This document shows positions 22,518 to 30,747 of a stretch of 30,937 nt of DNA, piece after piece. The notes beneath the pieces are model-generated. The model had not been told where the DNA came from and did no database searches. It was given only the letters and a program-made list of their open reading frames with translations. This DNA is from Clostridia bacterium (GTDB lineage: Bacteria > Bacillota > Clostridia > Christensenellales > UBA1242), in assembly GCA_017399515.1 (NCBI GenBank), contig JAFQBZ010000210.1, forward strand, positions 1-30,937, given 5' to 3'. Position 1 is the stretch's first letter. Every line of letters begins with the position of its first letter. A program made the translations under genes and the position numbers.

Positions 22518-23054
22518 TTAAACATTTTTTCCAAGATTATAGGCTTGACTCATAATTTCTTCATTCTTTCTTGCATCGCCACGCTCGTTCATTCCAATGC
22601 CATAAATAAGACCCTTTTCTTCACATTCTTCAAAGCAATATTTGGTTGCACCACGAATCGCCTCAAAAGTGTTATCCATAATTTCAGGGTCGGTGTCCCA
22701 CTGAGTGGCAATCATGTAAATGTCTGCTCTAATTTTTGTGTAATTAGTCACAAGTCTGTCAATAAACACTTTAAGTTGACCGCACATTGAATAGAAATAA
22801 ACCGGTGTTGCAAACACAATGGCATTGGCGTTTAAAAGTTTATCATAAATTTCATTCATTCCGTCATCAAGAATACACTTGCCTGTGGTGTGGCAAGAAT
22901 AACACGCTGTGCAATATTTTAAATTATATTCACGAAGTGAAATAAACTCAACATTATGCCCAGCCTCTTTTGCGCCTCTTTCAAATTCTTTTGCAAGAGT
23001 TTCAGAATTTCCACCAACCCTTGGCGAAGACGAAATTATAACAACATTTTTCAT
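22518..23054 (-). CDS. Flavodoxin-fold NAD(P)H-dependent FMN oxidoreductase
   Basis: A 178-residue flavoprotein of the iron-sulfur-flavoprotein/WrbA-like family. The FMN phosphate loop SSSPRVGGNSETLA is at 8-21. A Cys cluster follows in the position used by ISF-type proteins: C48, C51, C54 and C60 in YCTACYSCHTTGKC. VFATPVYFYSMCGQLKVFIDR is the conserved second flavin-binding segment. Four cysteines could bind an iron-sulfur cluster, though many relatives have the motif without a cluster. It probably reduces quinones or other electrophiles. The RBS is AAGGAG. Its promoter may overlap the terminator upstream. It is monocistronic. Confidence 0.88.
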   Translation of the reverse strand: MKNVVIISSSPRVGGNSETLAKEFERGAKEAGHNVEFISLREYNLKYCTACYSCHTTGKCILDDGMNEIYDKLLNANAIVFATPVYFYSMCGQLKVFIDRLVTNYTKIRADIYMIATQWDTDPEIMDNTFEAIRGATKYCFEECEEKGLIYGIGMNERGDARKNEEIMSQAYNLGKNV

Positions 23055-23118
23055 TTTTACTGCTCCTTAAACTAAAATCATTTTTACACTTAAATTATAA
23101 ATAAACGCAAAATAAAAA

Positions 23119-23142
23119 AGCAACTAAATTTTTTTAGTTGCT
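23119..23142 (-). terminator. Terminator after the ABC transporter permease gene
   Basis: A 10-bp stem AGCAACTAAA/TTTAGTTGCT with a 4-nt loop, followed on the minus strand by T-rich sequence. Confidence 0.8.
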
Positions 23143-23148
23143 CTTAAT

Positions 23149-24936
23149 TTATTCAATGCTTTTAAGCGAAGCATTCATATCAATTTTCACAATCTTATTT
23201 TTTAAAAGAAGCGTTGCTAAAAATGTGAAAAACATTGTGATGATTGGGTTAAGCACCCATGTCCACCAATTCATTTGTGCGATCGAACCAAAATTGATAA
23301 GTTCAAACACAAAGTCTAAGAACACATACCCAAGTGGAAGCCCCAAAAGCGCACCAATAAACGCCATGATATACACTTCTCTAAAAATGTAGCCTGTAAC
23401 TTCTTTCTCGTGATAACCAAGCACCATAAGTGTTGCAATTTCACGATTTCTTTCACTGACATTAATATTTGTTATGTTATAAATAACAAGCGCTGAGAGT
23501 GCTGCTGAGAAAACAATAATCACCATTGCAATGGCAACAATTGAAACCGCATCTTTATAACCCACTGCACAATCGAAAAGACCCATTCCAGCAAGAAGCA
23601 AAACGGACGAACCAATAATCGACACCACTGTCATAAAGAAACGACTTTTAAACAAAAACACATTTCTAAATGTTGACTTATATCTAAAACTCAACCTGTT
23701 CCACAAAACAGGAATTCTTTCCATTAAAACTTTCTTTCCCACTTTTGCTGTTTTTGGAAGAAGAAGTGTCACCGGTTTTTTGTCTGCAATCTTCATGCCT
23801 GTTGCAAATGTTAAAAGACAAGTTGCAAGCATAATGATTCCAAATGTGAACAGATAATATCCAAAGTTAAGTGACGAAGCATAATCTGGCATATCATAAT
23901 GCGCACACATTGCCCCATAAATCATTTTTGTGAGAAGTTGCCCCACACCAAATGCAAGAAGCCCACCACCAAGTGTTGCAACAAACACAAAGAATGTGTA
24001 TTTGCCGGTAATTTTCGAACTTGAGTAACCCAAAGTTTTTTGGCAAGCAATTTGGTTTCTTTCTTCATCTAAAAGCCTTGACATTGTTGAGTAAACCACA
24101 AGCAAAGTTATAAGCAAGAAAAACACCACAAAAATAATGCTAATCATACCAATTTTTTCAGCGTATGAATTAAGTGAATATAATCCAAAGTTTTCAAACA
24201 AACTGAGTGCTGAAACATTGTCATCACCAAGTTTTGTAACCACTAATTGCTTTGCCTGTTCAACTCTTTCCTCATATCTATCACTAAAAGAATCAAAGAG
24301 TGTTCTGTTTTCAAAAACAACATAAACATCATTAACTATAAGTGGCAAATCAGTGCTTACATAAATCACTTGTGAAACATTTTTGTCTTGATTAATAAAA
24401 CTTGTTTCTTCTGCCCTATGCATCAAAAGTGGATTTTGAACAATGCCTGTAACAGTGCAAGAAATTGTTCCACCAACAGGGTTTTTAACCGAAATCACAT
24501 CGCCAACTTTTGCACCTTCATAAAGATCAGTGGCTCTTTCAACCAAAACCTCATTTGCATTTTCAGGAAGTCTGCCTTCTAAAATTTCAAGTTTGTTAAT
24601 CTTTTGCGCAGTTAAATTGTAATTATAAATCCTTGTGATTTTTCCGTCATCTTCAACTTCATAACAGAAAGTTTTTATAATGTTTTCACTTCCAAACATG
24701 GTTTCAATGTTTGCAATTTCTTCAGTTGAAAAACCTGTTGGCTTTTTGCTTTTTAAATAAAGGTCTGAAACATTATATGTTTTATAATGTTTGTTGATTG
24801 TCTTTTTTATTGTTGGCTGAACTTCGCCAACGCCAGACATAAATCCAATGCTCACAATCACAATGGCTATGATTGTGATAAGCCTTGCAATATGCTTTTT
24901 AAATAAACGAAGCGTTGAAATAAAACTCGCTTTCAT
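23149..24936 (-). CDS. MacB/FtsX-type ABC transporter permease
   Basis: A 595-residue permease. The first span is at about 16-37. A large external domain (about 40-225) follows, containing PENANEVLVERA and VGDVISVKNPVGG. A first FtsX module then has three spans and the QKTLGYSSSKITGKY coupling helix. A second FtsX module near the C-terminus has MVLGYHEKEVTGYIFRE. This is the two-FtsX-domain form without a second external domain, so it is shorter than the 800-residue relatives. I chose ATG 24936, which overlaps the ATPase stop (TAATG). An in-frame GTG two codons earlier lies inside the ATPase gene. With the ATPase it may export a lipid, peptide or antibiotic, or act mechanically in the envelope. 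Confidence 0.9.
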   Translation of the reverse strand: MKASFISTLRLFKKHIARLITIIAIVIVSIGFMSGVGEVQPTIKKTINKHYKTYNVSDLYLKSKKPTGFSTEEIANIETMFGSENIIKTFCYEVEDDGKITRIYNYNLTAQKINKLEILEGRLPENANEVLVERATDLYEGAKVGDVISVKNPVGGTISCTVTGIVQNPLLMHRAEETSFINQDKNVSQVIYVSTDLPLIVNDVYVVFENRTLFDSFSDRYEERVEQAKQLVVTKLGDDNVSALSLFENFGLYSLNSYAEKIGMISIIFVVFFLLITLLVVYSTMSRLLDEERNQIACQKTLGYSSSKITGKYTFFVFVATLGGGLLAFGVGQLLTKMIYGAMCAHYDMPDYASSLNFGYYLFTFGIIMLATCLLTFATGMKIADKKPVTLLLPKTAKVGKKVLMERIPVLWNRLSFRYKSTFRNVFLFKSRFFMTVVSIIGSSVLLLAGMGLFDCAVGYKDAVSIVAIAMVIIVFSAALSALVIYNITNINVSERNREIATLMVLGYHEKEVTGYIFREVYIMAFIGALLGLPLGYVFLDFVFELINFGSIAQMNWWTWVLNPIITMFFTFLATLLLKNKIVKIDMNASLKSIE

Positions 24937-25637
24937 TACCACTCAATTTCCTCAATTGGGATTGGCTTTTTGTTCACATAAACCTTTTCAATTTTGCCAT
25001 TTTTAATTGAAATAACCCTGTCAGCCATGTCTTTAAGTGCTTGGTTGTGAGTAACCACAATAACAAGTTTGTTATTCTTTTTTGAAGTGTCATATAAAAG
25101 CCTTAAAATGTTTTTGCCTGTGATGTAATCAAGCGCACCGGTTGGCTCATCACAAAGGAGAATTTTAGGATTTTTAGCAATCGCTCTTGCAATTGAAACT
25201 CTTTGTTGTTCGCCACCTGAAAGTTGTGCAGGAAAATTATGAAGCCTTTCGCCAAGCCCGACATCAGTTAAAACACTTGCAGGGTCAAGGGCGTCTTTGC
25301 AAATTTCAGTTGCAAGTTCAACATTTTCTTTTGCTGTCATGTTAGGCATAAGGTTATAAAACTGAAAAACAAAACCAACATCTGTTCTGCGATAATTAGT
25401 AAGTTCTTTTTTGTGAAGTTGCGAAATAATTAATCCATCTAAAATAATATCACCAGATGTTGCTGAGTCCATTCCACCAAGAAGGTTTAAAAGTGTTGTT
25501 TTTCCAGCACCACTTGGTCCTAAAATCACAACGAACTCACCGTTTTCAAGTTCAAAATTAACATCGGTTAATGCCTTGAACGCACCTGCTTCCGATTTAT
25601 ATTCTTTGCATACATTTTCAAGTTTTAAAAAAGCCAT
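24936..25637 (-). CDS. MacB/LolD-type ABC transporter ATPase
   Basis: A 233-residue nucleotide-binding subunit. Walker A GPSGAGKTT is at 40-48, Q-loop Q92 in GFVFQFYNLMP, signature LSGGEQQRV at 139-147, Walker B ILLCDEPTGALD at 159-170 and H-loop H197. All catalytic residues are intact. It is translationally coupled to the permease by TAATG overlap. The ATG has GTGAGG upstream. No two-component system adjoins it, so regulation is not evident. The divergent intergenic region holds an 11-bp inverted repeat (25707-25717 and 25757-25767). Confidence 0.95.
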   Translation of the reverse strand: MAFLKLENVCKEYKSEAGAFKALTDVNFELENGEFVVILGPSGAGKTTLLNLLGGMDSATSGDIILDGLIISQLHKKELTNYRRTDVGFVFQFYNLMPNMTAKENVELATEICKDALDPASVLTDVGLGERLHNFPAQLSGGEQQRVSIARAIAKNPKILLCDEPTGALDYITGKNILRLLYDTSKKNNKLVIVVTHNQALKDMADRVISIKNGKIEKVYVNKKPIPIEEIEW

Positions 25638-25762
25638 AAATACCTCACTTTTACTTTTTTATAATATCAAAAAATCATAAAAAACACAATATTTTATTAT
25701 TATATTATCAACATAATATAAATTTAAAATTTAAGGCTTTTGTCTAATATTGGCAAATTATG

Positions 25763-25791
25763 TTGATTATTTAAACACTATGTTTTAAAAT
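25763..25791 (+). promoter_or_regulatory. Candidate promoter of the LtaS-like gene
   Basis: TTGATT (25763-25768), 17-nt spacer, TAAAAT (25786-25791). A TATAAT at 25791-25796 could be the -10 instead, but then the spacer is too long. The -35 overlaps one arm of the intergenic inverted repeat. Confidence 0.4.
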
Positions 25792-25815
25792 ATAATAGAT
25801 AAAAGGTAAAAAATT

Positions 25816-27594
25816 ATGAAAAATATAGAAAAAAATAAGAATGACAACAAAAACAAAGAAAACCAAACCGTAACAAGCGAGAAAAAAGAAAAACTTGAAA
25901 CCACTCCAAAAAAGAAACGACTTGCAGTGACACTCATTGCAACATTTGCACTTCCTTTCATTTTGCTGGTTGCAACACCACTGATTGTGTTTTCGAACAA
26001 CATTAATGAATTTTTATTTTCTTGGAAAGACTTTCTTCCTTTGTGTTTCTTGTTTGCAGTCATCATTTGTGGAATCTTATTCTCAGCAATATTCTTCTTG
26101 CCAGAAAGGGCTTATCGAATTTGCTTGCACATTGTGATTGCTTTTGATTTGTTGTTTTTCATTCAATCAACATATTTAAACGGTTCAATGTCACTCTCTG
26201 GCGATAATATGGGTGGCTCACCTGCACTTGCTTCAAAAATCATTAATTTGATTTTCTGGGTTTTGTGTATGGCTGGGTTTGTTGTACTTGCCATATTAAA
26301 AGATAAGAAAAAATATATCAAAACGGTTTCACTTGTGCTTTGTGTGGTTGTGCTTTTCACACAGTTTGTTTCAGCATTAACACCAATGCTTTCAAATAAA
26401 AACTTTTTCAAAACCAAAGCAGAAAGAGATGGCACAGACGCAACCATTAATTATTTGACTTATAAAAATATGAATAAATATTCCACAACCGACAATGTTT
26501 ATTACTTTATCATTGACAGGTTTGATGAAAACTATGCAGAAGAAGCCGTGTCACATAAAGCAGACTTTTTCAATCACTTAACCGGCTTCACCTGGTTTCA
26601 AGACAACATTGCACTTTATGGTCACACCTTCCCAGCAATGGCATATTTATTGACCGGAATTGAATATTCTTGCGAACTTGACAGATGCGAATATTTTAAA
26701 GAAGTTTACTCTTCAAACAATTATTTGCAAGAAATCAAAAACGCTGGCTATGATGTAAACATTTACAGCGAATCTTATTACACCTACACTTCTTCAACCG
26801 TTCCAGATTACATTTCAAATAAAGAGCCTTGCACCTCTTCACTTAAAAGCAAATTTAAACTTGCATGGAGAATGGCAGAACTTGGCGTTTTTGTTGGTTC
26901 ACCACTCTTTTGTAAATCACTCTTTAACAATATGAGTTCGTCAGCATTTGACAATTTGTTTGAGTTCACCTCACTTGAAGGTTACACCGGATACACCGGA
27001 ACAAATGACATTGTTCTTCCAAATGTTGAAAAGTTAGAATTTGAAGAAACCACAAACAAACAATTTAATGTTATTCACATTGAAGGTTGCCATGAAGAGT
27101 CTTCAAACAATCCAGACAACAAAAATAGTTCTTATGCACTTCTTACAAAGAGTTTCAAAATTATCAACACTTTTATTGATAACTTAAAAGATAAGGGGCT
27201 TTATGACGAAGCAACAATCGTTATCACCGGCGACCACGCAGCACCTTATAACCACTTTGTTTCAGTTTATAACGAAAGAAGAATGGCTTTGTTTTTCAAA
27301 CCTTCACAAACAGAAGCAGAATCACAAGAAACCTTAAAAACTTCTAAAGCAAAAGTTGAACAAAAAAATATTATGCCAACCATTTTTGAATCTATTGGCG
27401 TGACAAGTGAAATTGCAACTGCAAATGGCGACACATCACTTTTTGTGACAGACTCTGCTGAAAGAAAACATGTTTGGCACACTTATGTTGGCGATGTCAC
27501 TGAATATATCTATAAAATAACAGGTGACGGCAGCAACTTTGATAATTGGCACGAAATCAGCAAAAAAACATATAATCGAAATGTTATGGACTAA
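25816..27594 (+). CDS. LTA-synthase-like sulfatase-fold membrane enzyme
   Basis: A 592-residue protein. A Lys/Glu/Asn-rich cytoplasmic tail (1-35) is followed by five membrane spans between about 36 and 188. An extracellular alkaline-phosphatase/sulfatase-fold domain comes next. YYFIIDRFDE (about 229-238) carries the first metal Asp. YGHTFPAMAYLLTG carries a candidate Thr nucleophile (T271). VITGDHAAPYNH gives the second Asp-His metal pair. Five spans plus this domain resemble LtaS and phosphoethanolamine-transferase enzymes. It could transfer a phospho-alcohol group to a glycan or lipid; the substrate is unproven. The Nudix gene starts 28 nt after the stop, probably in the same operon. Confidence 0.8.
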   Translation: MKNIEKNKNDNKNKENQTVTSEKKEKLETTPKKKRLAVTLIATFALPFILLVATPLIVFSNNINEFLFSWKDFLPLCFLFAVIICGILFSAIFFLPERAYRICLHIVIAFDLLFFIQSTYLNGSMSLSGDNMGGSPALASKIINLIFWVLCMAGFVVLAILKDKKKYIKTVSLVLCVVVLFTQFVSALTPMLSNKNFFKTKAERDGTDATINYLTYKNMNKYSTTDNVYYFIIDRFDENYAEEAVSHKADFFNHLTGFTWFQDNIALYGHTFPAMAYLLTGIEYSCELDRCEYFKEVYSSNNYLQEIKNAGYDVNIYSESYYTYTSSTVPDYISNKEPCTSSLKSKFKLAWRMAELGVFVGSPLFCKSLFNNMSSSAFDNLFEFTSLEGYTGYTGTNDIVLPNVEKLEFEETTNKQFNVIHIEGCHEESSNNPDNKNSSYALLTKSFKIINTFIDNLKDKGLYDEATIVITGDHAAPYNHFVSVYNERRMALFFKPSQTEAESQETLKTSKAKVEQKNIMPTIFESIGVTSEIATANGDTSLFVTDSAERKHVWHTYVGDVTEYIYKITGDGSNFDNWHEISKKTYNRNVMD

Positions 27595-27622
27595 TCAAAA
27601 ACCAACCAAACGGAGATTATTT

Positions 27623-28126
27623 ATGGCAAAAGAACAACGCGAGTTTTATGACAAAAACAGCAACCCAACCGGAATAACTTATTTCAAAGGCGACAAAGCA
27701 CCTGATGGGCTTTACCCTATGGTTGTTATGGTTTGCATTCAAAACAGCAAAGGCGAATTTTTAATGCAAAAACGCGTTCCTGAAAAAGGTGGTGACTATG
27801 GCGTGACCGGTGGTCACCCAAAGAAAAGTGAAACCCCAATTGAAGGAATGCTCACCGAAATCAAAGAAGAACTTGGAATCAGCGTTAACGAGAGCGACCT
27901 TGAAATTTTCGACGAAGGCTGTGACGGAACTGATTGTTATAAAATGTATTACTTAAAACTCGACCTTGAAGTTCAAGACTTTGTGATTCAAAAAGAAGAA
28001 CTCACCGAAGTTGAATGGTTTTCAATAAGCAAACTTCAAGAAATGGTTGAAAACAAAATTTTGAACCCAAACCAAATCGCTTGCTTTTTAAAATGTATGA
28101 AATATTTAGAATCTAAAAATAAATAA
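27623..28126 (+). CDS. Nudix hydrolase with atypical Nudix box
   Basis: A 167-residue Nudix protein. The Nudix box starts at GGHPKKSE, and the catalytic helix reads TEIKEELGI where the consensus is REUXEEXGU. The usual Arg is replaced by Thr, while both metal-binding Glu are kept. Upstream the segment GEFLMQKR is the typical strand before the box. The arrangement resembles isopentenyl-diphosphate isomerase-like and YfcD-like Nudix proteins. The start is ATG 27623 with CGGAG 7-8 nt upstream; longer in-frame starts lie inside the preceding gene. It is probably co-transcribed with the LtaS-like gene. The substrate is unknown. Confidence 0.85.
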   Translation: MAKEQREFYDKNSNPTGITYFKGDKAPDGLYPMVVMVCIQNSKGEFLMQKRVPEKGGDYGVTGGHPKKSETPIEGMLTEIKEELGISVNESDLEIFDEGCDGTDCYKMYYLKLDLEVQDFVIQKEELTEVEWFSISKLQEMVENKILNPNQIACFLKCMKYLESKNK

Positions 28127-28148
28127 TTTTAAAATAAATTTCAAACAA

Positions 28149-28175
28149 AAAAACCGGAATAATTTTCCGGTTTTT
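28149..28175. terminator. Bidirectional terminator
   Basis: An 11-bp stem AAAAACCGGAA/TTCCGGTTTTT with a 5-nt loop lies between the convergent Nudix and ART-like genes. On the minus side, AAAACGCAAAA directly follows the stop codon. It matches the first block of the post-stop repeat. Confidence 0.85.
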
Positions 28176-28188
28176 GTTTTGCGTTTTA

Positions 28189-28926
28189 TTATTGCATTGT
28201 TTGTGGTTCTGGCTTTGATTGTGGTCTTGTTACCGCTCTAACATTTTGAAGTTTGTTAAAGTCAACAACCACTTCGTCTTCACCTTTTCTGTCAAAATAT
28301 GCAAACACATCTTCTTTGTTAATGTCTGCTGCATAAACAGTACCCTTGCCCCATCTTTCAGCAAACCACTTTGCTTTGCCAAAACTTGTTGTCCAAGAAA
28401 GTGCTTTTGTGCTCTGCTTGTTTCCTTCAGCAACCCCTCTGTAAATCACCAAAGTGTCGTCTAAATCATTGTAAGTTTCAAGTTCGCTTTCGCTCATAAG
28501 TGCTTTTTTGTCAACACGCTTGAAAAGTTCAAGCACTTCTTTTTTTGAAACATTTGCATCTTCGTTCGCATATTCACTTTTAACCCATGCTTCACCAAGA
28601 AGTGTTCCAAAATCTTCACTTGATAAAAAGTTTGCAACATCTCTCACAAACATTAAAGCATAAGCATCATTAATCAAATAAAAAACATGGTGAGCATTAA
28701 CGCAACCGTCAATTTGCTCTTCCATAACAATTTTCCACTTTTTAAAATCAATTTGATTTGTGATGTTTAATTGATAATAATCGTCGTCATAAGGAACAAC
28801 CACAAGACCACTCTTTGAAAATGGGTGGCTAACAATCATTGGTGAATATTCGGTTTTTAAAACAGGAACCCCTAAAAGCCCCTTTGCAACATTTTTAACA
28901 CTTTCAAAATCAGTTGTTTTTTCCAT
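28189..28926 (-). CDS. ADP-ribosyltransferase-like protein
   Basis: A 245-residue soluble protein. The C-terminal part carries the R-S-E signature of arginine-type ADP-ribosyltransferase folds in the right order and spacing: YRG at 162-164, SWTTSFGKAKWFAERW at about 177-192, and EDEVVVD with an Glu-x-Glu at 216-218. Such modules, with the second block ending in WFA, occur in small phage and bacterial ART-like proteins. The N-terminal 150 residues are unrecognised, and there is no signal peptide, so it acts inside the cell. A Pro/Gln-rich tail follows the fold. The ATG has AGGAG 9 nt upstream, and the promoter at 28947-28976 is good. No immunity or hydrolase (macrodomain) partner is adjacent. 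Confidence 0.65.
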   Translation of the reverse strand: MEKTTDFESVKNVAKGLLGVPVLKTEYSPMIVSHPFSKSGLVVVPYDDDYYQLNITNQIDFKKWKIVMEEQIDGCVNAHHVFYLINDAYALMFVRDVANFLSSEDFGTLLGEAWVKSEYANEDANVSKKEVLELFKRVDKKALMSESELETYNDLDDTLVIYRGVAEGNKQSTKALSWTTSFGKAKWFAERWGKGTVYAADINKEDVFAYFDRKGEDEVVVDFNKLQNVRAVTRPQSKPEPQTMQ

Positions 28927-28946
28927 AATTTTTCACTCCTGCTTTC

Positions 28947-28976
28947 ATTATAACACATTTTAAGGGCGTTTTTCAA
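28947..28976 (-). promoter_or_regulatory. Promoter of the ART-like gene
   Basis: TTGAAA (28971-28976), 18-nt spacer, TATAAT (28947-28952), with extended TGTTATAAT. Confidence 0.65.
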
Positions 28977-29017
28977 GACCCCTTTTTCAAGCCTTCTTTT
29001 AACCCTTTATTATATGC

Positions 29018-29527
29018 CTAGCCAATATATTTATGAATATCCATTTCAATAAATGTGTTCGACTTTTCTTGAATCTGCTTTAAAAGTTCATCTTTAACTT
29101 GAACCGCAAAATCAAATTCGTCTTTTGTGATAATTCCAAGTTTCAAGGCTTCTTCAAGTTCGTCTTCATCAAGCACGCGAATGTCACCAGCCCTTCCAAT
29201 AATGATGTCTAAAAACAAATCATCATAATAAGGTGCATGGGCTTCACTGTCAAAACCTGTGCTTTTTGAAATGTCAATGTAACGCTGCAAAATGTTGCGT
29301 TCTTCATCAAAAAACACCCTTATGTTAAAGTTCGAATCTTTCGGCGTAATTTCAATAAGCATATAGCCGTCATCAACCAAAGTTTCGCCATTCACACAAA
29401 ATGGTTTTTCTGCTTTTGTAATTTTCTTCACAACAACAAAACAGCCAATGTCTTTTTCATCAAACATTTGGCTTTCAAACTCAATAAGGTTTTTGGTGTG
29501 CGTTTTGGTTGTCCATTTCTTTCTCAT
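29018..29527 (-). CDS. DUF402-domain protein
   Basis: A 169-residue protein of the DUF402 family, which includes nucleoside tri/diphosphatases such as NtdP and FomD-like enzymes. The typical stretch YYDDLFLDIIIGRAGDIRVL has its acidic metal-binding residues. It is followed by DEDELEEALKLGIIT and the C-terminal helix DEFDFAVQVKDELL. The catalytic acidic set in YYDD and DEDE looks intact. There is no Shine-Dalgarno sequence before the ATG at 29527. The -10 box lies 7 nt upstream, so the mRNA should be leaderless. It is monocistronic. Confidence 0.82.
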   Translation of the reverse strand: MRKKWTTKTHTKNLIEFESQMFDEKDIGCFVVVKKITKAEKPFCVNGETLVDDGYMLIEITPKDSNFNIRVFFDEERNILQRYIDISKSTGFDSEAHAPYYDDLFLDIIIGRAGDIRVLDEDELEEALKLGIITKDEFDFAVQVKDELLKQIQEKSNTFIEMDIHKYIG

Positions 29528-29533
29528 AATTCA

Positions 29534-29561
29534 ATTATAACACTCGAGCAAATTTTTTCAA
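29534..29561 (-). promoter_or_regulatory. Promoter of the DUF402 gene, placed for a leaderless transcript
   Basis: TTGAAA (29556-29561), 16-nt spacer, extended TGTTATAAT (hexamer 29534-29539). The predicted start at 29527 is the A of the ATG. Confidence 0.6.
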
Positions 29562-29585
29562 TAGCCTTTAAAATTTTAACGCCCA

Positions 29586-29619
29586 CAAAAAAATCACCCT
29601 GCATTTTAAAGCAGAGTGA
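29586..29619 (-). terminator. Terminator after the phosphodiesterase gene
   Basis: A 9-bp stem (29594-29602 with 29611-29619, one wobble pair), followed on the minus strand by a run of eight T. Confidence 0.8.
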
Positions 29620-29626
29620 CTTGTTG

Positions 29627-30160
29627 TTAAAAATTAATGGTTTCAATAATTTTTCCTTTAAGTTCTTTGATTTCAATTTTGCCATCACTAATCACTGCAT
29701 AACTTGGACCATACGCCCCCTTTGGAAGTGAAAGTGAACCAGGATTGATATATTTGCAAACATCAACATAATCAATCACCACCGGAACATGTGTGTGACC
29801 ACCAAACACAAAATCTTTCTTTGGCATATTTTTTGTATCTAACTTGTGCCCATGCACAAATAAGAACGACTTTCCAAAAAGTCCAGCCTCGTAAAAGTCA
29901 GCAATTTCAAAATTCGAAATCATCTGGTCAACTTCAGCATCACAGTTGCCCTTCACACATTTAATTTTGTCTTTATAATGATTCAAAATTTCAGCCACTT
30001 TCATAGGCGCATATTTCTTTGGAAATTTGTTTCTTGGACCATGATAATAAAGGTCACCAAGAAGAATAATTTGTTCTGGCTTTTCTTCTTCAATTTTTTC
30101 AGCCAATTTCTTCATATAATAACTTGAACCGTGAATGTCAGACGCAACAAAAACTTTCAT
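29627..30160 (-). CDS. YfcE/MJ0936-like metallophosphodiesterase
   Basis: A 177-residue calcineurin-like phosphodiesterase. All metal motifs are present: SDIHG (D8, H10), ILLGDLYYHGP, GNCD, FVHGH and GGHTH near residue 130. The length and GNCD/GGHTH pattern match YfcE, which cleaves model phosphodiesters; the natural substrate is unknown. The ATG has AAGGAGA upstream. It lies 14 nt after the nitroreductase gene, so the two are probably one operon. Confidence 0.92.
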   Translation of the reverse strand: MKVFVASDIHGSSYYMKKLAEKIEEEKPEQIILLGDLYYHGPRNKFPKKYAPMKVAEILNHYKDKIKCVKGNCDAEVDQMISNFEIADFYEAGLFGKSFLFVHGHKLDTKNMPKKDFVFGGHTHVPVVIDYVDVCKYINPGSLSLPKGAYGPSYAVISDGKIEIKELKGKIIETINF

Positions 30161-30174
30161 AAATTTCTCCTTAT

Positions 30175-30696
30175 TTATCTTATAATTTTAACTTCGCCAA
30201 TTTCTCTATATGCTGGCTTTGTTGCGTTAGGGTTTGCAAACCCAAGTGCGGCAATCCCATAAACAATATGGTTTTCAGGAATCTCCATTTCGTTCAAAAT
30301 TTCACGAACTTCCGGCGTGTCACAAATGCCTGTAAGTTGATTTATCCAAACCGAACCAACGCCGTAAGACTCTGCTGCCAAAAATATGTTTTGAAGCGCA
30401 CAGGCATTGTCTTCTCTGCCATATTTGCTGTCACGCTCATTTGAAGGAATGATAAGCGCCACAGGGTTATACATATCATAACCAGGTCTGTCTAAAACTT
30501 TTTCAATAACCTTTGCAAGCCTTTTGATGATTTCTTGATTCATCACCACCGTGAACTTCCAAGTTTTTCTGCACATTCCACTTGGTGCGTGCATTGCAGC
30601 ATCTGCCAAATCTTTCAAAATTTCTTCAGCCACCGGCCCACTTGAAAAACTTCTAACACTTCTTCTCTCTAAAATTGTTTTCATTGTTTCATTCAT
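30175..30696 (-). CDS. Nitroreductase-family FMN oxidoreductase
   Basis: A 173-residue protein of the nitroreductase family. The N-terminal FMN-phosphate segment ILERRSVRSF is at 8-17. HAPSGMCRKTWKFTVV (about 36-51) is the second flavin site. The central AAESYGVGSVWINQL and the C-terminal GIAALGFANPN are typical of the group. It probably uses NAD(P)H to reduce quinones or nitro compounds. The RBS is GGGAGAGG. The promoter and leader are unusually G-rich on the sense strand. It is the first gene of the pair with the phosphodiesterase. Confidence 0.92.
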   Translation of the reverse strand: MNETMKTILERRSVRSFSSGPVAEEILKDLADAAMHAPSGMCRKTWKFTVVMNQEIIKRLAKVIEKVLDRPGYDMYNPVALIIPSNERDSKYGREDNACALQNIFLAAESYGVGSVWINQLTGICDTPEVREILNEMEIPENHIVYGIAALGFANPNATKPAYREIGEVKIIR

Positions 30697-30716
30697 ATCA
30701 CACCTCTCCCACCACC

Positions 30717-30747
30717 ATTATATCACACCCACCCCACCAATGTGCAA
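30717..30747 (-). promoter_or_regulatory. Promoter of the nitroreductase-phosphodiesterase operon
   Basis: Extended -10 TGATATAAT (hexamer 30717-30722) with TTGCAC (30742-30747) at a long 19-nt spacing. The region between and upstream is G-rich on the minus strand. Confidence 0.5.

Noticed and set aside
23098..23116. Further copy of the post-stop repeat (AAACGCAAAATAAAAAA)
   Set aside because: It is on the opposite strand, is not at a stop codon and matches only the first block.
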